A stretch of 64,000 nt of DNA from Symsagittifera roscoffensis (lineage: Eukaryota > Xenacoelomorpha > Acoela > Convolutidae): contig NC_087065.1 in assembly GCF_963678635.1 (NCBI RefSeq), forward strand, positions 28,851,254 through 28,915,253, given 5' to 3'. The first letter of the stretch is position 1, and the number at the start of each line of letters is the position of its first letter. The position numbers and the translations under genes are program-made. Shown piece by piece: positions 36,105 through 50,410 of this stretch. The notes below the pieces were generated by a model, which ran no database searches, was not told the origin of the DNA, and saw nothing but the letters and a program-made list of their open reading frames with translations.

Positions 36105-36500
36105 TTTTATCTCGAAAAATGCTTATCATACAAATTTCATATATGGATATCATTTGATAAGCATTTTTACGACCAAAAATTAAAAAATGATTTTAATATA
36201 ATGCTCAACATATCAAAAAGCTCTGATTATATACCAAACCTCATAATTAGCTCATTCGACTTTTTCTATGATCAGTTTCAAATGATTACTGAAAATTTTA
36301 ATTTTATCTCGAAAAATGCTTATCATACAAATTTCATATATGGATATCATTTGATAAGCATTTTTACGACCAAAAATTAAAAAATGATTTTAATATAATG
36401 CTCAACATATCAAAAAGCTCTGATTATATACCAAACCTCATAATTAGCTCATTCGACTTTTTCTATGATCAGTTTCAAATGATTACTGAAAATTTTAATT
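36105..36500. repeat. Doublet of nearly identical adjacent monomers
   Basis: ATATGGATATCATTTGATAA occurs at 36,142 and 36,339 (offset 197), and the two monomers differ in only a few bases, including one T in the AATTTTTATC run. This is a single-monomer duplication that looks recent. Confidence 0.85.
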
Positions 36501-37855
36501 TTTATCTCGAAAAATGCTTATCATACAATTTTCATATATGAAAATTATATGATAAGCGTATTTTCCACCAAAATTAAAAAAAGATTTTACTATATTCCTC
36601 AACAATTCAAAAAGCTATGATTATATGCCAAATCTCATAATAAGCTCATTCGACTCTAGCTTTGATCAGTTCAAATGATTCGTGAAATCTTTTATTTGAT
36701 CTCGAAAAATGCTTATCATACAATTTTCATTATGAAAGTTATATGATAAGCATTTTTTCGACCAAAAATTAAAAAATGAATTTACTATAATGCTCAATAC
36801 TTCAAAAAACTCTGATTATATACCAAATCTCATAAGAAGCTCATTCGACTCTACCTATAATCAGTTTCAAATGATTCCTGAAATCTTTAATTTTTTTCCC
36901 GAAAAATTCTTGTCATACAATTTTCATATATGAAATATTCATGATAAGCATTTTTTTTTACCTAAAACTAAAAAATGATTTTACTATAATGCTCAACATT
37001 TCAAAAAGCTCTGCTTATATACCAAATCTCATAATAAGCTCAATCGACTCTATCTATGATCAGTTTCGAATGATTACAGAAAATTTTAATTTTTATCTCG
37101 AAAAATGCTTATCATACAATTTTCATAAATGAATGTTATTTGATCAGCATTTTTTCGACCAAAAACTAAAAATTGATTTTAATATAATGCTCAACATTTC
37201 AAAAAGCTCTGATTATATACCAAACCTCATAATAAGCTCATTCGACTCTATCTATGATCAGTTTCAAATGATTACTGAAATTTTGAATTTTTATCCCGAA
37301 AAATGCTTATCATACTTTTTTCATATTTTAAAATTTAACGATAAGCATTTTTTGACCAAAAAATAAAAAATCATTTCACTATAATGCTCAACATTTCAAA
37401 AAGCTCCGAATATACCAAATCTCATAATAAACTCATTCGACTCTACCTATGATCAGTTTCAAAAGAATACTGAAATTTTGAATTTTTATCTCAAAAAATG
37501 CTTATCATACTTTTTTCATATATGAAAATTATATGATAAACTTTTTTTCGGCCAAAAATTAAAAACTGATTTTACTATTTTGCTCAACATTTCAAAAAGC
37601 TCTGAATACATACCAAATCTCATAATAAGCTCATTCGACTCTATCTATGATCAGTTTCAAATGAATACTGAAATTTTGAATTTTTATCTCAAAAAATGCT
37701 TATCATACATTTTTAATATATTGAAATTTAATGATAAGCATTTTTTTGCCCAAAAAATAAAAAATGATTTTACTATAATGCTCAACATTTCAAAACGCTC
37801 CGAATATACCAAATCTCATAATAAGCTCATTCGACTTTATCTATGATCAGTTTCA

Positions 37856-40606
37856 AATGATTACTGAAAATTTTAATTTTTATCTCAAAAAATGCTTATC
37901 ATGCAATTTTCATATATGAATATTATTTGATAACCACTTTTTCGACCAAAACTAAAAAATGATTTTAATATAATGCTTAACATTTCAAAAAGCTCTGACT
38001 ATATACCAAACCTCATAATAAGCTCATTCGACTCTATCTATGATCAGTTTCAAATGATTACTGAAATTTCAAATTTTTATCCCGAAAAATGCTTATCATA
38101 CTTTTTCATATTTTAAAATTTAATGATAAGCATTTTTTGACCAAAAAATAAAAAATGATATCACTATAATGCTCAACATTTCAAAAAGCTCTGATTATAT
38201 ACCAAACCCCATAATAAGCTCATTCGACTTTATCTATGATCAGTTTCAATTGATTACTGAAAATTTTAATTTTATCTCGAAAAATGCTTATCATACAAAT
38301 TTCATATATGAATATTATTTGATAAGCATTTTTACGACCAAAAATTAAAAAATGATTTTAATGTAATGCTCAACATATCAAAAAGCTCTGATTATATACC
38401 AAATCTCATAATAAGCTCATTCGACTCTATCTATGATCGGTTTTGAATGATTACTGAAATCTTAATTTTACCTCGAAAAATGCTTATCATAGTTTTTTCC
38501 TATATGAAATTTATATGATAAGCATTTTTTCGACCAAAAATTAAAAAATGATTTTACAATTTTGCTCAAAATTTCAAAAAGCTCTGAATATACACCAAAT
38601 CTCATAATAAGCTCATTTGATTCTACCTATGATCAGTTTCAACTGAATACTGAAATTTTGAATTTTTATCTCAAAAGAAGTTTATCATACATTTTTCATA
38701 TATTTAAATTTAATGATAAGCATTTTTTTGCCAAAAAAAAAAAAATGATTTTACTATAATGCTCAACATTTCAAAAAGCTCCGAATATACCAAATCTCAT
38801 AATAAGCTCATTCGACTCTATCTATGAGCAATTTTAATAGATTTTTGAAATACTTTAATTTTCATCTCGAAAAAAGCTTATCATACATTTCTCAAAATGG
38901 AAATTATATGATAAGCGTTTTTTCGAACAAAAATGAGAAAATGATTTTACTATATTGCTCAACATTTCAAAAAGCTATGATTATATTCCAAATCTCATAA
39001 TACACTCTTTCGACTCTACCTATGATCAGTTTCAAATGATTACTGAAATTTTGAATTTTTATCTCGAAAAATGCTTATCATACTTTTTCATATTTTAAAA
39101 TTTAATGATAAGCATTTTTTGACCAAAAAATAAAAAATGATATCACTATAATGCTCAACATTTCAAAAAGCTCCGAATATACCAAATCTCATAATAAACT
39201 CATTCGATTCTATCTATGATCAGTTTTGAATGATTACTGAAAATTTTAATTTTTATCTCAAAAAATGCTTATCATGCAATTTTCATATATGAATATTATT
39301 TGATAAGCACTTTTTCGACCAAAACTAAAAAATGATTTTAATATAATGCTTAACATTTCAAAAAGCTCTGACTATATACCAAACCTCATAATAAGCTCAT
39401 TCGACTCTATCTATGATCAGTTTCAAATGATTACTGAAATTTCAAATTTTTATCCCGAAAAATGCTTATCATACTTTTTCATATTTTAAAATTTAATGAT
39501 AAGCATTTTTTGACCAAAAAATAAAAAATGATATCACTATAATGCTCAACATTTCAAAAAGCTCTGATTATATACCAAACCCCATAATAAGCTCATTCGA
39601 CTTTATCTATGATCAGTTTCAATTGATTACTGAAAATTTTAATTTTATCTCGAAAAATGCTTATCATACAAATTTCATATATGAATATTATTTGATAAGC
39701 ATTTTTACGACCAAAAATTAAAAAATGATTTTAATGTAATGCTCAACATATCAAAAAGCTCTGATTATATACCAAATCTCATAATAAGCTCATTCGACTC
39801 TATCTATGATCGGTTTTGAATGATTACTGAAATCTTAATTTTACCTCGAAAAATGCTTATCATAGTTTTTTCCTATATGAAATTTATATGATAAGCATTT
39901 TTTCGACCAAAAATTAAAAAATGATTTTACAATTTTGCTCAAAATTTCAAAAAGCTCTGAATATACACCAAATCTCATAATAAGCTCATTTGATTCTACC
40001 TATGATCAGTTTCAACTGAATACTGAAATTTTGAATTTTTATCTCAAAAGAAGTTTATCATACATTTTTCATATATTTAAATTTAATGATAAGCATTTTT
40101 TTGTCCAAAAAATAAAAAAATGATTTTACTATAATGCTCAACATTTCAAAAAGCTCCGAATATACCAAATCTCATAATAAGCTCATTCGACTCTATCTAT
40201 GAGCAATTTTAAATGATTTTTGAAATACTTTAATTTTCATCTCGAAAAAAGCTTATCATACATTTCTCAAAATGGAAATTATATGATAAGCGTTTTTTCG
40301 AACAAAAATGAGAAAATGATTTTACTATATTGCTCAACATTTCAAAAAGCTATGATTATATTCCAAATCTCATAATACACTCTTTCGACTCTACCTATGA
40401 TCAGTTTCAAATGATTACTGAAATTTTGAATTTTTATCTCGAAAAATGCTTATCATACTTTTTCATATTTTAAAATTTAATGATAAGCATTTTTTGACCA
40501 AAAAATAAAAAATGATATCACTATAATGCTCAACATTTCAAAAAGCTCCGAATAAACCAAATCTCATAATAAACTCATTCGATTCTATCTATGATCAGTT
40601 TTGAAT
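37856..40606. repeat. Two copies of a 1,373-bp unit (seven monomers)
   Basis: 37,856-39,228 recurs at 39,229-40,601. Markers: GCTTATCATGCAATTTTC (37,893 and 39,266) and CCAAACCCCATAATAAGC (38,203 and 39,576). Its right part is also the first unit of the 785-bp repeat that follows, so the two periods are nested. Confidence 0.87.
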
Positions 40607-41790
40607 GATTACTGAAATCTCAATTTTATCTCGAAAAATGCTTATCATAGTTTTTTCCTATATGAAAATTATATGATAAGCATTTTTTCGACCAAAAATT
40701 AAAAAATGATTTTACTATTTTGCTCAAAATTTCAAAAAGCTCTGAATATACACCAAATCTCATAATAAGCTCATTTGATTCTACCTATGATCAGTTTCAA
40801 CTGAATACTGAAATTTTGAATTTTTATCTCAAAAGAAGTTTATCATACATTTTTCATATATTTAAATTTAATGATAAGCATTTTTTTGTCCAAAAAATAA
40901 AAAAATGATTTTACTATAATGCTCAACATTTCAAAAAGCTCCGAATATACCAAATCTCATAATAAGCTCATTCGACTCTATCTATGAGCAATTTTAAATG
41001 ATTTTTGAAATACTTTAATTTTCATCTCGAAAAAAGCTTATCATACATTTCTCAAAATGGAAATTATATGATAAGCGTTTTTTCGAACAAAAATGAGAAA
41101 ATGATTTTACTATATTGCTCAACATTTCAAAAAGCTATGATTATATTCCAAATCTCATAATACACTCTTTCGACTCTACCTATGATCAGTTTCAAATGAT
41201 TACTGAAATTTTGAATTTTTATCTCGAAAAATGCTTATCATACTTTTTCATATTTTAAAATTTAATGATAAGCATTTTTTGACCAAAAAATAAAAAATGA
41301 TATCACTATAATGCTCAACATTTCAAAAAGCTCCGAATAAACCAAATCTCATAATAAACTCATTCGATTCTATCTATGATCAGTTTTGAATGATTACTGA
41401 AATCTCAATTTTATCTCGAAAAATGCTTATCATAGTTTTTTCCTATATGAAAATTATATGATAAGCATTTTTTCGACCAAAAATTAAAAAATGATTTTAC
41501 TATTTTGCTCAAAATTTCAAAAAGCTCTGAATATATACCAAATCTCATAATAAGCTCATTCGACTCTACCTATGATCAGTTTCAAATGAATACTGAAATT
41601 TTGAATTTTTATCTCAAAAAAAGTTTATCATACATTTTTCATATATTTAAATTTAATGATAAGCATTTTTTTGTCCAAAAAATAAAAAATGATTTTACTA
41701 TAATGCTCAACATTTCAAAAAGCTCCGAATATACCAAATCTCATAATAAGCTCATTCGACTCTATCTATGAGCAATTTTAAATGATTTTT
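39822..41790. repeat. Two and a half copies of a 785-bp unit (four monomers)
   Basis: Units begin at about 39,822, 40,607 and 41,392. Marker: TGCTCAAAATTTCAAAAAGC at 39,935, 40,720 and 41,505, with ATGCTTATCATAGTTTTTTC about 90 bp before it in each. The third unit is partial. Confidence 0.9.
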
Positions 41791-42289
41791 GAAGTACTTT
41801 AATTTTCATTTCGAAAAAAGCATATCATACATTTCTCAAAATGGAAATTATATGATAAGCATTTTTTCGAACAAAAATGAAAAAATGATTTTACTATATT
41901 GCTCAACATTTCAAAAAGCTATGATTATATTCCAAATCTCATAATAAACTCATTCGACTCTACCTATGATCGGTTTCAAATGATTCCTGAAATATTGAAT
42001 TTTTATCTCGAAAAATGCTTATCATACATTTTTCATATATTGAAACTTAATGATAAGCATTTTTTTGCCCAAAAAATAAAAAATGATTTCACTATAATGC
42101 TCAACATTTGAAAAAGCTCCCAATATACCAAATCTCATAATATGCTCATTAGACTCTATCTATGAGCAGTTTCAAATGAATTTTGAAATCTTTAATTTTT
42201 GTCTCGAAAAATGCTTATCATACAATTTTCAAATTTGAAAGTTATATGAAAAGCATTTATTTGACCAAAAACTAAAAATGATTTCACTA

Positions 42290-45200
42290 TAATGCTGAAC
42301 ATTTCAAAAAGCACTGATTATATACCAAATCTCATAACAAGCTCATTCGATTCTACCTATGATCAGTTTCAAATGATTACTGAAATTTTGAATTTTTTTC
42401 TCGAAAAATGCTTGTCATACAATTTTCATATATTGAAATTTAATGATAAGCATTTTTTTGCCCAAAAAATTAAAATTGATTTTACTATAATGCTCAACAT
42501 TCCAAAAAGCTCCGAATATACCAAATCTCATAATAAGCTCATTCCACTCTATCTATGAGCAGTTTTAAATTAATTTTGAAATCTTTAATTTTTATCTCGA
42601 ATAAAGCTTATCATACATTTTTCATATGTGAAGATTATATGATAAGCATTTTTTCGACCAAAAATTAAAAAAGATTTTACTAAATTGCTCAACATTTCAA
42701 AAAGCTTTGATTGTATACCAAATCTCATAAAATGCTCATTTGACTCTACCTATGATCAGTTTCAAATGATTCCTAATATCTTTAAATTTTGTCTCGAAAA
42801 ATGCTTATCATACAATTTTCCTATATGAAATTTATATGATAAGCTTTTTTTTGACCAAAAGTTGAAAATGATTTTACTATGATGCTCAACATTTCAAAAA
42901 GCTCTGATTATATACCAAATCTCATAATAAGCTCATTCGACTCTACCTATGATCAGTTCCAAATGATTCCTGAAGTCTTTAGTTTTATCTCGAAAAATGC
43001 CTATCATACAATTTTTATATATGAAAATTTTATGATAAGCATTTTTCTGACGTAAAAGTAAAAAATGATTTTACTAAAATGCTCAACATTTCAAAAAGCT
43101 CTGATTATATACTAAATCTCACAATAAGCTCAATCGACTCTATCTATGAGCAGTTTTAAATGATTTTTGAAATCTTTAAATTTTATTCGAAAAATGCTTA
43201 TCATACAGTTTTCATATATGAAAATTATATGATAAGCATTTTTTCGACAAAAACTTAAAAAATGATTTTACTATAATGCTCAACATTTCAAAAAGCTCTG
43301 ATTTTATACCAAACCTCAAAATAAGCTCAATCGACTCTATCTATGAGCAGTTTTAAATGATTTTGGAAATCTTTAATTTTCATCTCGAAAAAAGCTTATC
43401 ATACGTTCTTCATATATAAAAATTATAAGATAAGCATTTTTTCGACCAAAAATGAAAAAATGACTTTAGTCTATTGCTCAACATTTCAAAAAGCTATGAT
43501 TATAAACCAAATCTCATAATAAACTCATTCGACTCTACCTATGATCAGTTTCAAATGATTCCTGAAATCTTTGATTTTTGTCTCGAAAAATGTTTATCAT
43601 ACAATATTCATATATTGAAACTTAATGATAAGCAATTTTTTGCCCAAAAAATAAAAAATGATTTCACTATAATGCTCAACATTTGAAAAAGCTCCGAATA
43701 CACCAAATCTCATAAAAAGCTCATTAGACTCTATCTATGAGCAGTTTTAAATGAATTTTGAAATCTTTAATTTTTTTCTCGAAAAATGCTTATCATACAA
43801 TTTTCAAATATGAAAGTTATACGAAAAGCATTGATTTGACCAAAAACTAAAAATGATTTCACTATAATGCTGAACATTTCAAAAAGCACTGATTATATAC
43901 CAAATCTCATAACAAGCTCATTCGATTCTACCTATGATCAGTTTCAAATGATTACTGAAATTTTGAATTTTTATCTCGAAAAACGCTTGTCATCAATTTT
44001 CATATATTGAAATTTAATGATATGTTTTTTTTTGCCCAAAAAATTAAAATTGATTTTACTATAATGCTCAACATTTCAAAAAGCTCCGAATATACCAAAT
44101 CTCATAATAAGCTCATTCCACTCTATCTATGAGCAGTTTTAAATGAATTTTGAAATCTTTAATTTTTATCTCGAATAAAGCTTATCATACATTTTTCATA
44201 TGTGAAGATTATATGATAAGCATTTTTTCGACCAAAAAATAAAAAAAGATTTTACTAAATGGCTCAACATTTCAAAAAGCTTTGATTATATACCAAATCT
44301 CATAAAATGCTCATTTGACTCTACCTATGATCAGTTTCAAATGATTCCTAAAAACATTACGTTTTGTCTCAAAAAATGCTTATCATACAATTTTCCTATA
44401 TGAAAATTATATGATAAGCTTTTTTTTGACCAAAAATTGAAAATGATTTTACTATGATGCTCAACATTTCAAAAAGCTCTGATTATATACCAAATCTCAT
44501 AATAAGCTCATTCGACTCTACCTATGATCAGTTCCAAATGATTCCTGAAGTCTTTAGTTTTATCTCGAAAAATGCCTATCATACAATTTTTATATATGAA
44601 AATTTTATGATAAGCGTTTTTCTGATGTAAAAAAAAATGATTTTACTAAAATGCTCAACATTTCAAAAAGCTCTGATTATATACTAAATCTCACAATAAG
44701 CTCAATCGACTCTATCTATGAGCAGTTTTAAATGATTTTTGAAATCTTTAATTTGCATCTCGAAAAAAGCTTATCATACGTTCTTCATATATAAAAATTA
44801 CATGATAAGCATTTTTTTGACCAAAAATGAAAAAATGACTTTAGTCTATTGCTCAACATTTCAATAAGCTATGATTATAAACCAAATCTCATAATAAACT
44901 CATTCGATTCTACCTATGATCAGTTTCAAATGATTCCTGAAATCTTTGATTTTTGTCTCGAAAAATGCTTATCATACAATATTCATATATGAAAGTTTTT
45001 TGAAAAGCTTTTTTTTTACCAAAAAATAAAAAAGATCTCACTATAATGCTCAACATTTCAAAAAGCTCTGAGTATATACCAAATCTCATAAAAAACTCAT
45101 TCGACTCTACCTATGATCAGTTTCAAATGATTACTGAAATTTTGAATTTTTATGTCGAAAATTGCATATCATACAATATTCATATATTGAAACTTAATGA

Positions 45201-46740
45201 TAAGCATTTTTTTGCCCAAAAAATAAAAAATGATTTCACTATAATGCTCAACATTTGAAAAAGCTCCGAATACACCAAATCTCATAAAAAGCTCATTAGA
45301 CTCTATCTATGAGAAGTTTTAAATGAATTTTGAAATCTTTAATTTTTGTCTCGAAAAATGCTTATCATACAATTTTCAAATATGAAAGTTATATGAAAAG
45401 CATTGATTTGACCAAAAACTAAAAATGATTTCACTATAATGCTGAACATTTCAAAAAGCACTGATTATATACCAAATCTCATAACAAGCTCATTCGATTC
45501 TACCTATGATCAGTTTCAAATGATTACTGAAATTTTGAATTTTTATCTCGAAAAACGCTTGTCATCAATTTTCATATATTGAAATTTAATGATATGTTTT
45601 TTTTTCCCCAAAAAATTAAAATTGATTTTACTATAATGCTCAACATTTAAAAAATTTCCGAATATACCAAATCTCATAATAAGCTCATTCCACTCTATCT
45701 ATGAGCAGTTTTAAATGAATTTTGAAATCTTTAATTTTTATCTCGAATAAAGCTTATCATACATTTTTCATATGTGAAGATTATATGATAAGCATTTTTT
45801 CGACCAAAAATTAAAAAAAGATTTTACTAAATGGCTCAACATTTCAAAAAGCTTTGATTATATACCAAATCTCATAAAATGCTCATTTGACTCTACCTAT
45901 GATCAGTTTCAAATGATTCCTAAAAACTTTACGTTTTGTCTCGAAAAATGCTTATCATACAATTTTCCTATATGAAATTTATATGATAAGCTTTTTTTTG
46001 ACCAAAAATTGAAAATGATTTTACTATGATGCTCAACATTTCAAAAAGCTCTGATTATATACCAAATCTCATAATAAGCTCATTCGACTCTACCTATGAT
46101 CAATTCCAAATGATTCCTGAAGTCTTTAGTTTTATCTCGAAAAATGCCTATCATACAATTTTTATATATGAAAATTTTATGATAAGCGTTTTTCTGATGT
46201 AAAAAAAAATGATTTTACTAAAATGCTCAACATTTCAAAAAGCTCTGATTATATACTAAATCTCACAATAAGCTCAATCGACTCTATCTATGAGCAGTTT
46301 TAAATGATTTTTGAAATCTTTAATTTGCATCTCGAAAAAAGCTTATCATACGTTCTTCATATATAAAAATTACATGATAAGCATTTTTTTGACCAAAAAT
46401 GAAAAAATGACTTTAGTCTATTGCTCAACATTTCAAAAAGCTATGATTATAAACCAAATCTCATAATAAACTCATTCGATTCTACCTATGATCAGTTTCA
46501 AATGATTCCTGAAATCTTTGATTTTTGTCTCGAAAAATGCTTATCATACAATATTCATATATGAAAGTTTTTTGAAAAGCTTTTTTTTACCAAAAAATAA
46601 AAAAGATTTCACTATAATGCTCAACATTTCAAAAAGCTCTGAGTATATACCAAATCTCATAAAAAACTCATTCGACTCTACCTATGATCAGTTTCAAATG
46701 ATTACTGAAATTTTGAATTTTTATGTCGAAAATAGCATAT
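42290..46740. repeat. Three copies of a unit of about 1,570 bp (eight monomers)
   Basis: Units start at about 42,290, 43,869 and 45,439. Marker: TGCTGAACATTTCAAAAAGC followed by ACTG at each start. Spacings are about 1,579 and 1,570. One variant monomer near 43,190-43,370 is present only in the first unit, so units differ by monomer gain or loss as well as by substitutions. Confidence 0.85.
43187..43247. repeat. Representative monomer palindrome
   Basis: A typical copy of the dyad present in nearly every monomer. Two 27-bp arms (43,190-43,216 and 43,217-43,243) meet at CATA/TATG with no spacer and pair at 25 of 27 positions. With one bulged T the symmetry extends to TCGA at both ends. In the consensus the arms pair at 26 of 27 positions. 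As single-stranded DNA or RNA it would fold into a long AT-rich hairpin. Confidence 0.9.
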
Positions 46741-47010
46741 CATACATTTTTCATATATTGAAATTTAATGATAAGCATTTTTTTGCCCAAAAAATAAAAA
46801 TTGATTTACTATAAAGCTCAACATTTCAAAAAGCTCCGAATATACCAAATCTCATAATAAGCTCATTCGACTCTATCTATGAGCAGTTTTAAATGAATTT
46901 TGAAATCTTTAATTTCTATCTCGATGAAGCTTATCATACATTTTTCATATGTGAAAATTATTTGACAAGCATTTTTCCGACCAAAAAACTTAAAAAATGA
47001 TTTTACTATA

Positions 47011-49420
47011 TTGCTCAACATTTCAGTGAGCTTTGATTATATACCAACGCTCATTAAGAGCTCATTTGACTCTACCTATGATCAGTTTCAAATGAATACT
47101 GAAATTTTGAATTTTTATCTCAAAAAAAGCTTATCATACATTTTTCATATATTGAAATTTAATGATAAGTATTTTTTTGCCCAAAAAATAAAAATTGATT
47201 TACCATAAAGCTCAACATTTCAAAAAGCTCCGAATATACCAAATCTCATAATAAGCTCATTCGACTCTATCTATGAGCAGTTTTAAATGAATTTTGAATT
47301 CTTTAATTTCTATCTCGATGAAGCTTATCATACATTTTTCATATGTGAAAATTATATGACAAGCATTTTTCCGACCAAAAAACTTAAAAAATGATTTTAC
47401 TATATTGCTCAACATTTCAGTGAGCTTTGATTATATACCAACGCTCATTAAGAGCTCATTTGACTCTACCTATGATCAGTTTCAAATGAATACTGAAATT
47501 TTGAATTTTTATCTCAAAAAAAGCTTATCATACATTTTTCATATATTGAAATTTAATGATAAGCATTTTTTTGCCCAAAAAATAAAAATTGATTTACTAT
47601 AAAGCTTAACATTTCAAAAAGCTCCGAATATACCAAATCTCATAATAAGCTCATTCGACTCTATCTATGAGCAGTTTTAAATGAATTTTGAATTCTTTAA
47701 TTTCTATCTCGATGAAGCTTATCATACATTTTTCATATGTGAAAATTATATGACAAGCATTTTTCCGACCAAAAAACTTAAAAAATGATTTTACTATATT
47801 GCTCAAAATTTCATTGAGCTTTGATTATATACCAACGCTCATTAAGAGCTCATTTGACTCTACCTATGATCAGTTTCAAACGAATACTGAAATTTTGAAT
47901 TTTTATCTCAAAAAAAGCTTATCATACATTTTTCATATATTGAAATTTAATGATAAGCATTTTTTTGCCCAAAAAAAAAATGAGTTTACTATAATGCTCA
48001 ACATTTCAAAAAACTCCGAATATACCAAATCTCATAATACGCTCATTCCACTCTATCTATGAGCAGTTTTAAATGAATTTTGAAATCTTTAATTTTTATC
48101 TCGAATAAAGCTTATCATACATTTTTCATATGTGAAGATTATATGATAAGCATTTTTTCGACCAAAAATTAAAAAAAGTTTTTACTATATTGCTCAACAT
48201 TTCAAAAAGCTTTGATTATATACCAAATCTCATAAAATGCTCATTTGACTCTACCTATGATCAGTTTCAAATGAATACTGAAATTTTGAATTTTTATCTC
48301 AAAAAAAGCTTATCATACATTTTTCATATATTGAAATTTAATGATAAGCATTTTTTTGCCCAAAAAATAAAAATTGATTTACCATAAAGCTCAACATTTC
48401 AAAAAGCTCCGAATATACCAAATCTCATAATAAGCTCATTCGACTCTATCTATGAGCAGTTTTAAATGAATTTTGAATTCTTTAATTTCTATCTCGATGA
48501 AGCTTATCATACATTTTTCATATGTGAAAATTATATGACAAGCATTTTTCCGACCAAAAAACTTAAAAAATGATTTTACTATATTGCTCAACATTTCAGT
48601 GAGCTTTGATTATATACCAACGCTCATTAAGAGCTCATTTGACTCTACCTATGATCAGTTTCAAATGAATACTGAAATTTTGAATTTTTATCTCAAAAAA
48701 AGCTTATCATACATTTTTCATATATTGAAATTTAATGATAAGCATTTTTTTGCCCAAAAAATAAAAATTGATTTACTATAAAGCTCAACATTTCAAAAAG
48801 CTCCGAATATACCAAATCTCATAATAAGCTCATTCGACTCTATCTATGAGCAGTTTTAAATGAATTTTGAATTCTTTAATTTCTATCTCGATGAAGCTTA
48901 TCATACATTTTTCATATGTGAAAATTATATGACAAGCATTTTTCCGACCAAAAAACTTAAAAAATGATTTTACTATATTGCTCAACATTTCATTGAGCTT
49001 TGATTATATACCAACGCTCATTAAGAGCTCATTTGACTCTACCTATGATCAGTTTCAAACGAATACTGAAATTTTGAATTTTTATCTCAAAAAAAGCTTA
49101 TCATACATTTTTCATATATTGAAATTTAATGATAAGCATTTTTTTGCCCAAAAAAAAATGAGTTTACTATAATGCTCAACATTTCAAAAAACTCCGAATA
49201 TACCAAATCTCATAATAAGCTCATTCCACTCTATCTATGAGCAGTTTTAAATGAATTTTGAAATCTTTAATTTTTATCTCGAATAAAGCTTATCATACAT
49301 TTTTCATATGTGAAGATTATATGATAAGCATTTTTTCGACCAAAAATTAAAAAAAGTTTTTACTATATTGCTCAACATTTCAAAAAGCTTTGATTATATA
49401 CCAAATCTCATAAAATGCTC
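47011..49420. repeat. 394-bp dimers nested in a 1,179-bp unit
   Basis: TATATACCAACGCTCATTAA recurs at 47,039, 47,433, 47,827, 48,612 and 49,006, which gives 394-bp steps interrupted once. The interruption reflects a larger 1,179-bp unit: 47,060-48,238 repeats as 48,239-49,417. Confidence 0.9.
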
Positions 49421-49780
49421 ATTTGACTCTACCTATGATCAGTTTCAAATGATTCCTAAAGTCTTTAAAATTTGTCTCGAAGAATGCTTATCATACAATT
49501 TTCCTATATGAAATTTATATGAAAAGCTTTTTTTTGAGCAAAAATTGAAAATGATTTTACTATGATGCTCAACATTTCAAAAAGCTCTGATTATTTACCA
49601 AATCTCATAATAAGCTCATTCGACTCTACCTATGATCAGTTCCAAATGATTCCTGAAGTCTTTAGTTTTATCTCGAAAAATGCCTATCATACAATTTTCA
49701 TATACGAAAATTTTATGTTAAGCTTTTTTCTGACGTAAAATTAAAAATTGTTTTTACTAAAATGCTCAACATTTCAAAAA

Positions 49781-50410
49781 GCTCTGATTATATACTAAAT
49801 CTCACAATAAGCTCAATCGACTCTATCTATGAGCAGTTTTAAATAATTTTTGAAATCTGTAATTTTTTTTCGAAAAATGCTTATCATACAGTTTTCATAT
49901 ATGAAAATTATATGATAAGCATTTTTTCGACGAAAATTTAAAAAATGATTTTATTATAATGCTCAACATTTCAAAAAGCTCTGATTTTATACCAAACCTC
50001 AAAATAAGCTCAATCGACTCTATATATGAGCAGTTTCAAATGATTTTTGAAATCTTTAATTTTCATCTCGAAAAAAGCTTATCATACGTTTTTCATATAT
50101 AAAAATTATATGATAAGCATTTTTTCGACCAAAAACGAAAAAATGATTTTAGTCTATTGCTCAACATTTCAAAAAGCTCTGATTATATACTAAATCTCAC
50201 AATAAGCTCAATCGACTCTATCTATGAGCAGTTTTAAATAATTTTTGAAATCTGTAATTTTTTTTCGAAAAATGCTTATCATACAGTTTTCATATATGAA
50301 AATTATATGATAAGCATTTTTTCGACGAAAATTTAAAAAATGATTTTATTATAATGCTCAACATTTCAAAAAGCTCTGATTTTATACCAAACCTCAAAAT
50401 AAGCTCAATC
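49781..50410. repeat. One and a half copies of a 395-bp dimer
   Basis: GAAATCTGTAATTTTTTTTC and the following monomer recur with a 395-bp offset (unit starts 49,781 and 50,176). Confidence 0.82.
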